A stretch of 64,000 bases of DNA from assembly GCA_965222485.1 (NCBI GenBank), contig CBDCUC010000039.1:682001-746000 (forward strand), in the 5' to 3' direction. Below are positions 9,841-17,588 of the stretch, piece by piece; within the stretch, counting starts at the first letter, position 1; each line of letters opens with the position of its first letter. The notes beneath the pieces were generated by a model. That model ran no database searches. It was not told the DNA's origin and saw only the letters and a program-made list of their open reading frames with translations. The DNA comes from CBDCUC01 sp965222485 (GTDB taxonomy: Bacteria; Pseudomonadota; Alphaproteobacteria; Rhizobiales; Hyphomicrobiaceae). The position numbers and the translations under genes were made by a program.

Positions 9841-10531
9841 CAACGGTGTGGCCACGGCGTTCAATCAATTCTGGGGAGCGGAAGGTGACGATACGATCAA
9901 CGGTAGCGTAGGGGCTCAGGACGAAGCGGCTTATCTCGGTTCGATTGATGAGTTCCAAATCTCTTTCGATGATACCAATGTCATCATCACCGACATGGTT
10001 TCATCCGCTAATCCAGACGTCCTTACAAATCTTGCTGGATTTGACGAAGGAACGGATACCCTCACCAACGTCGAGCTGCTCAACTTTGATTGGGGTCAAA
10101 CACAATTTGGCCTTCAAACCGGTTCGGCCGGTGCCGATACGCTGAACGGCACCAGCGGCAACGACCTCATGTTTGGCGGCTCGGGTATAGATACGTTTGT
10201 AGTCGATGAGCTAAATGTCAACGACCTTATCGCGGACTATACTTTTGACGATTCTAATTCGTCGGACCTCGATCCGGAGAATAGCGATCTGGTCGATTTG
10301 ACAGGCTTGTTTGACCTAACGGACCTGGGTCTGCTTCCCACTGATACAACAGAGCTTGATACGTTCGTTCAATATGACGCTGGCGTCCTGAGCGTTGATA
10401 CAGACGGTGCGTTAAACGGAACAAATTTCGTGGATGCGGTGACGATTGAGTCGTCAGCGGGTATTAATCCCGTCAACGTCACCATCATCGTGGACGATGG
10501 TACCAACGATGCGACTGTAACGATCGTATAA
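9542..10531 (+). CDS. RTX calcium-binding repeat protein, 3' part of the same disrupted gene (C-terminal secretion end)
   Basis: A 329-aa frame whose first about 19 residues are out-of-frame sequence. From QFYDGINGPV on it repeats and then continues the RTX protein encoded upstream. It contains a further 220-aa module, RTX nonapeptides (GTSGNDLMFGGSG) and a C-terminal non-repetitive region rich in Asp, Leu and Thr that ends in short beta strands, typical of a T1SS C-terminal signal. There is no ribosome site at its own start, so it is probably not translated separately. If the 274-bp insertion is an artefact, this is simply the end of an intact 975-aa protein. A terminator follows 26 bp after the stop. 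Confidence 0.75.
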   Translation: MAMRGMIRFGQNSGIDTQRQFYDGINGPVVDGNDILTDIEFIEFGNGAVFSLETGTTLGETITGNSSFFNLLYGGDGDDTVSGTNAVLNALIGNAGNDTLNGVATAFNQFWGAEGDDTINGSVGAQDEAAYLGSIDEFQISFDDTNVIITDMVSSANPDVLTNLAGFDEGTDTLTNVELLNFDWGQTQFGLQTGSAGADTLNGTSGNDLMFGGSGIDTFVVDELNVNDLIADYTFDDSNSSDLDPENSDLVDLTGLFDLTDLGLLPTDTTELDTFVQYDAGVLSVDTDGALNGTNFVDAVTIESSAGINPVNVTIIVDDGTNDATVTIV

Positions 10532-10557
10532 CCGGCGTTGCAATTGATGAACTGCAA

Positions 10558-10590
10558 ACTGGCGGGAGCGAAGAGCCCTCGCCGGTTTTT
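10558..10590 (+). terminator. Rho-independent terminator after the RTX gene
   Basis: ACTGGCGGG pairs with CTCGCCGGT (two G-T pairs) around a short loop and is followed by TTTTT. It lies between the RTX gene and the convergent acyltransferase gene. Confidence 0.7.
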
Positions 10591-10597
10591 CAGTTGA

Positions 10598-11176
10598 TCA
10601 AGTGTCGGCATCCAGGCTTACTAAGCGCGCGCCTTCAGGAGTGGCGGAAAAGAACTTCACCTTACGTCCCTTCAACGCGGTCTTGCGCAACCTATCAATA
10701 AGAGGTGCCAGTAAAGCTTTGTCGCCGATAGCCGTTGTTATCCATGCGTTTTCGCCCGACCGCCAGTCCGTTGCTTTTAGATTTATTGAACGCCCCTGGC
10801 TTTGAGACATCTTCTGATCTATGTCATCAGAGACTAGCGCCCAGACGAGCGCGGCAACCGGTACCGAAAAGCCATTCTCCTGCTGCTGCTTTTCCGCAAT
10901 TAGATATTGCCCTTTGACTAAAGCCGGAAGCAGCAAACTTTCTAGGTTGGAAAGTGGCATAGAGCGAAAATTTGGGGCTCGCATCAGAAGCCCCACGATT
11001 TGTCCAAAAGCAGCATGTACCTGCCTAATCGAAGCAGCACGCCGCCGCGCATCTACGTCATCCTTGGCAACCGCCTCCGATACAGCCGGGGGAGACTCGC
11101 CGGTCTGTGTGTTCGTTGCTTTAGATGCACCATTATCGTCTTCCAATTTCTTTGAGTCTTTGGATTTGAATAACAT
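10598..11176 (-). CDS. HlyC-like toxin-activating lysine acyltransferase
   Basis: A 192-aa cytoplasmic protein. After a charged N-terminal extension (about 45 aa), residues 50-190 follow the HlyC/RTX-C pattern: GQIVGLLMRAPNFRSMPLS aligns with the HlyC region around its catalytic His, LLLPALVKGQY with its LPAI..NQY, and ATDWRSGENAW with its DWTSGDRKW. Family members transfer fatty acyl groups from acyl carrier protein to internal lysines of RTX toxins. The conserved Asp of the DW motif is present (D137), but the position of the HlyC catalytic His is Gln59 by my alignment. It converges on the RTX protein gene, its likely substrate. Activity is uncertain because of the Gln. Confidence 0.82.
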   Translation of the reverse strand: MLFKSKDSKKLEDDNGASKATNTQTGESPPAVSEAVAKDDVDARRRAASIRQVHAAFGQIVGLLMRAPNFRSMPLSNLESLLLPALVKGQYLIAEKQQQENGFSVPVAALVWALVSDDIDQKMSQSQGRSINLKATDWRSGENAWITTAIGDKALLAPLIDRLRKTALKGRKVKFFSATPEGARLVSLDADT

Positions 11177-12235
11177 GCTACTCGTACCTCTTTGTCGCTA
11201 TGAGCAGGAGACCTCGCGGTTCACCCGATTTCCAGATAAAAGCACACCATATTCATGTGACGTAGCAATATCTGCCATGAGCGCACGACCAGATCTGTAT
11301 TCTTCCGCAGATGAAATGGTCGACCTTTTGGGCTCGAGATTGATTTGAGCTCATGTATTGATCGTACCACTCCATGTGGTTGGCTTCGATTGGCATGCCG
11401 TCAGCCAAATTCCGCTATGAAATGGAGAGACCTCGCAGCGGCTCCTGCGGCCAAGCCAACGACTTGGCTCGCACTCCATGGCCGTCAACTCACCGCAGAA
11501 GTTGGCACGCGGCAGGTGATAACCGTAATTCCTGGCCTAGAAGTCTCCGTCAGGCCAATGTCGACTCACCGACCGTGAACCGACATGGCTTGGATCGCCA
11601 GCTGGCATGTCATCAGGCAGCCCAGTAACGTCTGGAATGTCTCTGCTCGCGTCCGATCGCTATGAGAATGATGCTCCACATTGCTCACTCCGCCTTTGCG
11701 CATTTCCGCGGCAAGATCCTAACAAAAACTCATCTTGAGAGGTTAGGAGAATCCTGGATCGTGAGGAGGTACGCGTAACGTCAAGATGGTCCGGAGTGGG
11801 TCACGCCCTGCCTATTGCACCGCAATGCCGCTACCGTAGCTGCAGTCCAGACAGCGCAAAGATTGGTACGAACGGCGGTGACTTTCAGATCATTTTTCAT
11901 GTGTCGACGGCGCGTATTTGGCAAGGATTTTCAGCTCGATTTTGCAGCTTTGGTTTGGTGCTGTCATGTGTTCGGCCTTTTTCCTGCGGTGCTCATAACC
12001 GCTGGCCCTAATGCCCGTCGCGGATCAGATTTCTTGTCGTATTCGTCATCAGTTGGAAAACGTTTGGGGCGGCCCCTCCCTATCGGTCGGGTCGTGCTCT
12101 ATCTCGCGGCATGAACAGCCGCTTGACCGAGCCGCATCACGTCTCGGCCCTGCCGGGTTACGATCACTCCGCCGGGTTCTTCTGGCAATGTGGATTAAGT
12201 CGCCGCACACAAAACCAGAATGCTATCATTGAAGC
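11177..12235. other. Intergenic region of about 1.06 kb, no supported gene
   Basis: Short open frames occur on both strands but none has a ribosome site, domain or plausible composition. A minus-strand stretch near 11200-11340 reads like protein (ALMADIATSHEYGVLLSGN...) but has no usable upstream start. The region probably contains decayed accessory DNA and the promoter of the acyltransferase gene. Confidence 0.5.
12221..12229 (+). promoter_or_regulatory. Extended -10 promoter, probable leaderless start of the next gene
   Basis: TG-C-TATCAT is an extended -10 element ending six bases before the ATG at 12236. A transcript starting the usual 6-8 bases downstream would begin at or next to the start codon, and no Shine-Dalgarno sequence is present. 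The same arrangement recurs at 13013 and 13696. Confidence 0.5.
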
Positions 12236-12997
12236 ATGAGCGACGATGACCGTCACAGTCAGACACAGTCCGACATTGAAGTAAGGCACTCACCTCTTGT
12301 GACGCTCGATGTCGTCAGCCGCAGGTTTATTGCCGCCGGCCTTCCCCGCTCCATGCGTACATTGCAGCGATATTGCAGCAACGGCACGCTGGAATGCGTC
12401 AAGGAAGCCACAGAGACTGGCGACACCTTCTTTGTTGCCGAAGACTCAATTGGAACTGCCATTACGTCTCTGAAGCAACTGCATGATGCCAAGAACACAC
12501 ACCGTCACGGCGCGACACAGCGCGGCGTGGCACACTTAGACGGCCTAGAAGATGCACCACAGAAATACGATGACAGTGACGGACACAGTCCGACACTGCC
12601 GGACAATGACGCCCAAGACGTTGGTGAAAGACAAAGGACGACAGAGACCGACACGTCGGCCTATATCGCACAACTCGAACACCGGCTAAACGAGAAGGAC
12701 GAGGAGATTTCCTTCTTACGTGAAGAGCTGATCGATCGGCGTGGGCAGATCAAGGACATGAAGGGGATCATCGATGGACAGAATCAACTGTTGGAAACCA
12801 TCCAGACAAATGTCGCACCGATCTTCAAAGCCCTTGCGGCAACGGTGAAATCCGAAAAGATCGGCCTTGCCGCTGATGCCGATTGGCACGATGAGACAAT
12901 CCGGGATGATATTCATCTTGCGGAGCAGGTGAGTGGGGCCAAACAAATTGACCATGCAAGCCCTGACGACCACCAACGTTACAATGACCACGCGTGA
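12236..12997 (+). CDS. Accessory-element protein with MerR-like helix-turn-helix and C-terminal coiled coil
   Basis: A 253-aa soluble, acidic, His- and Asp-rich protein. Residues about 22-60 (TLDVVSRRFIAAGLPRSMRT, then LQRYCSNGTLEC) look like a MerR-type winged helix recognising DNA, followed by a short wing (TGDTFFVAEDS). Residues about 85-140 are low-complexity linker, and 145-205 form a predicted coiled coil (AYIAQLEHRLNEKDEEISFL). This arrangement is common in small DNA-binding proteins of alphaproteobacterial mobile elements, but I do not recognise a named family. It is the first gene of a module that includes replication-type and integrase genes. A role in element maintenance or regulation is inference. 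Confidence 0.65.
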   Translation: MSDDDRHSQTQSDIEVRHSPLVTLDVVSRRFIAAGLPRSMRTLQRYCSNGTLECVKEATETGDTFFVAEDSIGTAITSLKQLHDAKNTHRHGATQRGVAHLDGLEDAPQKYDDSDGHSPTLPDNDAQDVGERQRTTETDTSAYIAQLEHRLNEKDEEISFLREELIDRRGQIKDMKGIIDGQNQLLETIQTNVAPIFKALAATVKSEKIGLAADADWHDETIRDDIHLAEQVSGAKQIDHASPDDHQRYNDHA

Positions 12998-13012
12998 TTT
13001 TTCAAAGATTTC

Positions 13013-13021
13013 TGATATAAT
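13013..13021 (+). promoter_or_regulatory. Extended -10 promoter, probable leaderless start
   Basis: TG-A-TATAAT is a perfect extended -10 element ending eight bases before the ATG at 13030, with no ribosome site between. An AAGC follows the -10, as at the two sister promoters. Confidence 0.5.
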
Positions 13022-13029
13022 TCAAGCAT

Positions 13030-13299
13030 ATGGCATCGCTATCGATCGATACTTATAAAACCATCTCGTTGCTCCAGCAGCAGGGGTATTCGAAGCAGCA
13101 AGCTGAAGGCCTTGTCGTCGTTCTTCAAAGTGCCGACCTGGCCGAGGTTGCCACCCAAGCCGATGTCGCAGCCCTGAAAGACGGCATCGCCAGTTTGGAC
13201 CGCAGCCTCCAAGCCACACGCGTCGAGATGTACAAAGTCGCAGCGGCGCAAACTCTGGTGATCATTGGTGCCATCGTCGCCCTGGCCCAGGTGCTTTAA
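13030..13299 (+). CDS. Small DUF1640-like coiled-coil protein with C-terminal membrane anchor
   Basis: An 89-aa protein. Residues 1-40 (TYKTISLLQQQGYSKQQAEG) resemble the DUF1640/CCDC90-like N-terminus. Residues 40-70 are coiled coil (ATQADVAALKDGIASLDRSL), and 70-89 form a single hydrophobic tail (TLVIIGAIVALAQVL) that would anchor it in the membrane with the coiled coil in the cytoplasm. Such small proteins are frequent in mobile elements; their function is unknown. It has its own extended -10 promoter and is followed after 9 bp by another small gene, so the two may be translated together. Confidence 0.7.
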   Translation: MASLSIDTYKTISLLQQQGYSKQQAEGLVVVLQSADLAEVATQADVAALKDGIASLDRSLQATRVEMYKVAAAQTLVIIGAIVALAQVL

Positions 13300-13308
13300 A
13301 TCCCGCCT

Positions 13309-13506
13309 ATGTTATCGCTTTTTAAAACAGAACCACGCCAATTCTCTGTCGAAGAAAAGATCCTCGGCATGAGCGAGTACACGATCCGCGAAAAGATCCC
13401 CGACAAGTTGCGCGAGACCGGGCTGTTTTCAGAAGATGAGATCGAGCGTGCGGTGACATGGCTCATTGAATACCGCGCTCACCACCATCTCGATGTCATC
13501 GAGTAG
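13309..13506 (+). CDS. Small hypothetical protein of the accessory module
   Basis: A 65-aa acidic, helical protein beginning MLSLFKTEPRQFS with a middle part rich in charged residues (EKIPDKLRETGLFSEDEIER). It starts 9 bp after the DUF1640-like gene and has no clear ribosome site, so it probably depends on readthrough or coupling. No family is recognised. Confidence 0.45.
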   Translation: MLSLFKTEPRQFSVEEKILGMSEYTIREKIPDKLRETGLFSEDEIERAVTWLIEYRAHHHLDVIE

Positions 13507-13695
13507 CGGCAACCACTGACGCCCTACCGCGATAGCGGTTTCGTGCAACAGAGTTTCTGCAACGCCTTCAGCACGGCAGAAGACGCGCTCGTCGTTGCCG
13601 CGTCCGACATCGCAGAAGCCTCCTAATTGTGCGAACGACCGGGGTTTCATTGTCCCCGCATCTGCCGGCCACGTCTGCATGATTTGCTGGTTAAA

Positions 13696-13704
13696 TGTTA
13701 TACT
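13696..13704 (+). promoter_or_regulatory. Extended -10 promoter, probable leaderless start
   Basis: TG-T-TATACT is an extended -10 element ending seven bases before the ATG at 13712. The intervening GAAGCCA contains no ribosome site. It matches the two upstream promoters of this module in layout. Confidence 0.5.
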
Positions 13705-13711
13705 GAAGCCA

Positions 13712-14062
13712 ATGAAGAAGCTCAGTGAGCCATTACAGAAACGCTACAAAAACATCATTCTTGAAGGCTTTGACCCAGTTGCAGCCGCCGGGTTTACGCA
13801 AGTGCCCAATGTCATCCTGCGCTCAACCGACTTGAGTGTTGGTGCAAAGCTCACGTATGCGATGTTGTTGTCGTATGCCTGGCAGAATGATTTCTGCTTT
13901 CCCGGTCAGGACACATTGGCCGAAGACATGGGCTCGGGCCGGCGCAGTGTCGTGCGCTACATTGACGAGTTGGAAAAACAGGGGCTCATTGCCATTAAAC
14001 GCCAGGGCTTGGGCAAAGTGAACATCTACACGCTTCGCGCGAAGGTGAAGCCTAAGCACTAG
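13712..14062 (+). CDS. Winged-helix (HTH_36-type) protein, possible replication initiator or regulator
   Basis: A 116-aa protein starting at ATG 13712 (the frame is open further upstream, but this start sits correctly behind the promoter). Residues about 25-110 form a winged helix: LSVGAKLTYAMLLSYAWQND, FPGQDTLAEDMGSGRRSVVRYIDEL (recognition helix) and EKQGLIAIKRQGLGKVNIY (wing). This HTH_36 fold is typical of plasmid and phage replication proteins. Three 23-bp palindromic tandem repeats lie immediately downstream, a likely binding site. Whether it initiates replication of an excised element or acts only as a repressor cannot be told from sequence. Confidence 0.68.
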   Translation: MKKLSEPLQKRYKNIILEGFDPVAAAGFTQVPNVILRSTDLSVGAKLTYAMLLSYAWQNDFCFPGQDTLAEDMGSGRRSVVRYIDELEKQGLIAIKRQGLGKVNIYTLRAKVKPKH

Positions 14063-14078
14063 TTTGGGCCAGCCCAGA

Positions 14079-14147
14079 AGTGCCAATTTGGCACTTCTGC
14101 AAGTGCCAGATCTGCACCTCTGGAAATGCCAATTTGGCACTTCCCTC
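14079..14147 (+). repeat. Three tandem 23-bp iteron-like palindromic repeats
   Basis: Units at 14079-14101, 14102-14124 and 14125-14147 share the core AGTGCCAATTTGGCACTTC. The first unit lies in a perfect 11-1-11 inverted repeat (14076-14098). The middle unit is diverged (GTGCCAGATCTGCAC). They directly follow the winged-helix protein gene, as iterons follow replication initiator genes. They could also be an operator array. Confidence 0.65.
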
Positions 14148-14357
14148 TATATAAGAATACTCAAGGAAGAAGACTTAATTTAACAAGACTCAGTCTTTCC
14201 AATTAAGAAACTAGAACCGGGCTCACACCACACAAATCGAACTCGTCAAGAACCCTTCCCCTTTTGGGCGCAGACATGAGTAAGCCGTCCCCAAGGACGG
14301 CCTTCCCTGTTCTGCCAAGAGGAGTGACGCGGGACACAAGCCGGCGCCGATCAAATG

Positions 14358-15488
14358 TTACATGGTTTCCGATGAAATCAACGACAGGATATGGTCGTTC
14401 ATCTTGTGCATCGCTTCCGCCATTTCTGTTCGATATCGGTAGCGATTATAGATTTTGGCCACCTTCGCTTCCTCAGAAGTGTGGCTCAGTATCCGAGCCG
14501 TAATATGAGGCGGGATGTCTAATCGAGCGGCATTTGTTGACCAGGTTCGGCGCAGGTCGTGCACCCGCCAGGGGTCAATATCGATCATGCCATCCAACCG
14601 GTTCTTAGACTTACTCCAAGCTGAGAATGGGCGCCCCACCGCCCTCAATGGAGAAAAGTAATACCCATCGATCGGTATCGTTTGCAGTAGGACATACTCA
14701 GTAAGAGGCCCAATCGGGCAGTGGTGCTCTTTGCCGTTCTTCATCACGCTTGCGGGGAACTTGAAAACATCATCTTCGACCCACGATGTCTGCAGTCGTG
14801 CCACTTGATCCCTCCGCTGACCGGTCAGCATCAGCACCTGCAAAATCGCTCCGTATTTTCCCAGTTTATTGCAGGCGTTCCAGATCACCGCCAACTCATC
14901 GTCACTAAGTACTCTCTCCCGAGAGGCTGGCACCTTCGGCTTCTTGAGGTTCTGCAATGGGTTTAACGTGCAGTATTCTCGCGCCACGCACCAATTGAAG
15001 AACATCTTGAGTGCTGTATACGCGTTCGACTTTTTGGTCTGCTGTTCTATCCGATCCAACGCATCGCCTACATGATAAGGACGGATGTCAGCTACAAGTT
15101 GCGGGAAATCGAATGTTCGAAGCAAGTGAGCGTAACCCTCCAGCGTTCGAGGGCGTACTTCTCCCTTCTTCATGTTGAGATACCGCTCAACTGCTTCAGG
15201 GTATGAAATATCAATGTGCTGGCTCTTCGCGTACCCCACAGGGTCATGCAATATCTTCCGCCCTTCCGTTCGGCCCTCTTTCAACGTCATTATCGGATAG
15301 CGTCCGAGCACCCGCCGTTTGCCTCGCCTGATGACGATGAAACTCTTTGTTCCACCTTGCGACACACGCACCCCAAATCCGGGCAGCGTGGCATCCCAAT
15401 ATGTCTCTTGCCCCTTGTCTGGAGCCTTCAAATTCCTGACGACAATGTCAGTGAGCGTTGTTTTGGGCATTAGGCACCCCCTAGGCAC
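14358..15488 (-). CDS. Tyrosine-type site-specific integrase (prophage/island type)
   Basis: A 376-aa integrase; the second in-frame start MPKTTLTD is also plausible. Residues about 10-75 form a DUF4102-like N-terminal arm (TDIVVRNLKAPDKGQETYWDATLPGFGVRV), about 90-170 a core-binding SAM-like domain, and about 190-370 the catalytic domain with Arg in LMLTGQRRDQVARLQ, HDLRRTWST, and ILSHTSEEAKVAKIYNRYRY with the nucleophilic Tyr. The gene ends facing into the accessory region and starts about 110 bp from a tRNA-Arg 3' fragment, so it most likely integrated this element into that tRNA gene. Confidence 0.93.
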   Translation of the reverse strand: MPRGCLMPKTTLTDIVVRNLKAPDKGQETYWDATLPGFGVRVSQGGTKSFIVIRRGKRRVLGRYPIMTLKEGRTEGRKILHDPVGYAKSQHIDISYPEAVERYLNMKKGEVRPRTLEGYAHLLRTFDFPQLVADIRPYHVGDALDRIEQQTKKSNAYTALKMFFNWCVAREYCTLNPLQNLKKPKVPASRERVLSDDELAVIWNACNKLGKYGAILQVLMLTGQRRDQVARLQTSWVEDDVFKFPASVMKNGKEHHCPIGPLTEYVLLQTIPIDGYYFSPLRAVGRPFSAWSKSKNRLDGMIDIDPWRVHDLRRTWSTNAARLDIPPHITARILSHTSEEAKVAKIYNRYRYRTEMAEAMHKMNDHILSLISSETM

Positions 15489-15597
15489 CCAAATCCTTGG
15501 TTAGCGACGCTCACCATGTGTCACCATGTTGAAAAAATATCAAGCATTACAATGCACTCCGCTCGGCATGTGCAGCATGTTCAGCCTAGGGCGCAAA

Positions 15598-15642
15598 CTT
15601 CTAAGCAGAGGGTCGCAGGTTCGAATCCTGCCGGGATCGCCA
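15598..15642 (+). other. Attachment-site fragment: 3' 45 nt of a tRNA-Arg(TCT) gene
   Basis: The sequence starts at the anticodon loop CTTCTAA (anticodon TCT). It continues with the 3' anticodon stem GCAGA, a variable loop, the T-arm (GCAGG TTCGAAT CCTGC) and the acceptor 3' strand ending in encoded CCA. The 5' half is absent: the preceding bases do not pair with the anticodon stem. A tRNA 3' fragment beside an integrase is the standard far-end attachment site of a tRNA-integrated element. By its orientation the element lies to the left and native chromosome to the right. Confidence 0.8.
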
Positions 15643-15906
15643 CACTACTCCCAACAAAGATCAAACGAGATCCGCGCACAGCGAGTGTCGGTCCATACCG
15701 GATGGACGTGCGAAAGCGCACAGAACCTCTCAAATCCAATCCCGCCCGTAGACGAAGTGTTCATACTGACGGTCTAAGTCACGATGAGCGGCTGAATTCG
15801 GCCGTCGGCGTCGGCGCTGCAATCATATGCGCCAAAACACGCAGAAACGGGCTCCGGTTCCTGAGGGAAGGGGAGCCGCCAACGTGACGGCCATTGGATT
15901 ATCAAA

Positions 15907-16152
15907 ATGCGTATATTGACCATAGCAGTATTCCTTTCATGCGCTCTGGGCTGGAGTGCGTCGTTACGCGCCGATGACGGGCAGCTCCCGTTCATTGCGA
16001 CAGAACGACAGTGAAATTGGTTCGAAACGTGCACGGGAATGTCGTGCGACAATGTCGTCCTAGGCGAACGCAAGGCCGGCACCTCGGTTTGTTACTTTTG
16101 CAAAACGTGTCCCGGTATCAGTGAGCTACTGACGTGTGTTCCAGCCGATTGA
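15907..16152 (+). pseudogene. Small secreted Cys-rich protein with an in-frame TGA
   Basis: From ATG 15907 the frame encodes a clear signal peptide (MRILTIAVFLSCALGWSA...), then reaches TGA at 16012-16014 and continues open for another 45 codons with six cysteines (TCTGMSC, CYFCKTC, LTC) to a second TGA at 16152. A single base change of a Trp or similar codon would explain it. The total of about 81 codons and the cysteines on the far side of the stop suggest a once intact small periplasmic or exported protein. No family is recognised. It lies just outside the element boundary, on the chromosomal side. Confidence 0.4.
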
Positions 16153-16193
16153 CGGCTGTCCGACCTAACCTGACGTCAAGTGCCTGCCACGTT

Positions 16194-17384
16194 CTATTCG
16201 TTTGCAGCGGTAAGGCGCGCAAAACCGGCCTCAAGGTCTGCAATGAGATCTCCTGCGTCTTCCAGGCCGATGTGCAGCCTGAGGCAGGGACCGGGATCCT
16301 CCCATGTTGTCGCCGATCGAAAGCGATTGACGTCGAAGGGGAGGATCAGACTTTCGAAACCTCCCCACGAATAGCCCATTCCAAAAAGCTTTAGGCCGTC
16401 AAGCATCGCTGCGATCGCGCGCTCGGGAACAGGTTTCAATGTGATGCCGAACAAACCGCTGGCACCACAAAAATCGCGCGACCATATCGCGTGACCAGGA
16501 TCGCTTTCCAGGCCAGGGTGCATGACGCGGTTGACGCAAGGGTGAGAGGCAAGCCAGTGCGCTATGTCCAGGCCAGAACGATAGTGACGTTCCAACCTCA
16601 CATCGAGCGTGCGCAATCCACGCAAGCCCAAAAAAGTTTCCTCCGATCCGGGACAAGTGCCGAGCGCTTCGCGTGCTTTAACCAGGTAGGGGCTTGCGCG
16701 TTCATTACCGCTTATGCACCCGAGCAACGCGTCGGCGTGACCAACAATATATTTCGTCGCCGCCTGAATGGATACATCGACGCCATGAGACAATGGCTGG
16801 AAATATAGTGGCGTTGCCCATGTATTATCCATCAAGAGCCAGACGTTGCAATCTTTCGCGACGTTGGCCATGGCAGAAATATCCTGCACTTCGAATGTTT
16901 GCGAACCGGGGCTTTCGCAAAATATCAGCTTTGTATTCTCTTTTATCAGTGAACGGATATCTGCACCCACGAGAGGATCGTAGTACGTTGTCTCCACGCC
17001 CAGCCGCTTAAGCATCGAGTCACAGAACGCACGGGTTGGCTGATAAACACTGTCGCTGACAAGGATATTGTCGCCGCTCTCCACAAACGCCAGCAAGGCC
17101 GTGCTGCAGGCCTGCAGACCTGAAGCTGTGAGCATAGTGAAACTGGCGGCCTCCAATTCTCGGATCGCGTCTTCAAGCGCCGAGACCGTGGGTGTCCCGC
17201 GGCGCCCGTATGTATACGTCTGAGTGCGTGCTTTGAGCGCCTCAACCGTGGGAAACAGCACGGTCGAGCCACGGTAGACTGGCGGGTTGACAAAGCCATG
17301 AGTCTTTGCAGGATCGCGGCCGACTTGAGTAACCCGGCTTGATGCGGCAAGGGCGGGCTTGTTCGGGTCGTTCTTTTGGACCAT
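16194..17384 (-). CDS. metC: Cystathionine beta-lyase
   Basis: A 396-aa cytosolic PLP enzyme of the Cys/Met metabolism family. It cleaves cystathionine to homocysteine, pyruvate and ammonia in methionine biosynthesis. Visible are the cofactor Tyr/Arg region TYGRRGTPT (about 59-66), the cofactor-binding Asp in LLMDNTWATP (D186) and the Schiff-base lysine in QAATKYIVGHAD (K211). Its length is the usual one for MetC. The family also contains gamma-synthases and gamma-lyases; the VGHAD context and the YxPLSHGVDVSIQAATKY run fit the beta-lyase group best. It is transcribed alone, with a divergent ABC-transporter binding protein on its other side. Confidence 0.9.
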   Translation of the reverse strand: MVQKNDPNKPALAASSRVTQVGRDPAKTHGFVNPPVYRGSTVLFPTVEALKARTQTYTYGRRGTPTVSALEDAIRELEAASFTMLTASGLQACSTALLAFVESGDNILVSDSVYQPTRAFCDSMLKRLGVETTYYDPLVGADIRSLIKENTKLIFCESPGSQTFEVQDISAMANVAKDCNVWLLMDNTWATPLYFQPLSHGVDVSIQAATKYIVGHADALLGCISGNERASPYLVKAREALGTCPGSEETFLGLRGLRTLDVRLERHYRSGLDIAHWLASHPCVNRVMHPGLESDPGHAIWSRDFCGASGLFGITLKPVPERAIAAMLDGLKLFGMGYSWGGFESLILPFDVNRFRSATTWEDPGPCLRLHIGLEDAGDLIADLEAGFARLTAANE

Positions 17385-17588
17385 CTCGTGTGTTTCCCGA
17401 CCTGTTAAGATATCCTGTGGGCTATGCTGGGCCTTTGTAGCAGAAATTGTCTACGGTCAAGGATGTGATCAGGCAGGCGGCCCCACACACGAACATCTGT
17501 GCCGGTGTCCCACCGAATTCGCCCGCATTGTTCTTGTTTGCGATACCGTGCCCTTGGCGCGCATTTTGGGAAGAACTGAGAAGGCTCA

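Noticed and set aside
10821..11348. 175-aa plus-strand frame opposite the acyltransferase
   Set aside because: Antisense to a gene with clear HlyC-like motifs; Ser-rich shadow composition.
14076..14147. CRISPR array
   Set aside because: Units are directly tandem without spacers, only three copies, internally palindromic, and no cas genes are present.
16012..16014. TGA as possible selenocysteine codon
   Set aside because: No bacterial SECIS-like stem directly after the codon is apparent, and a single mutated codon is simpler.
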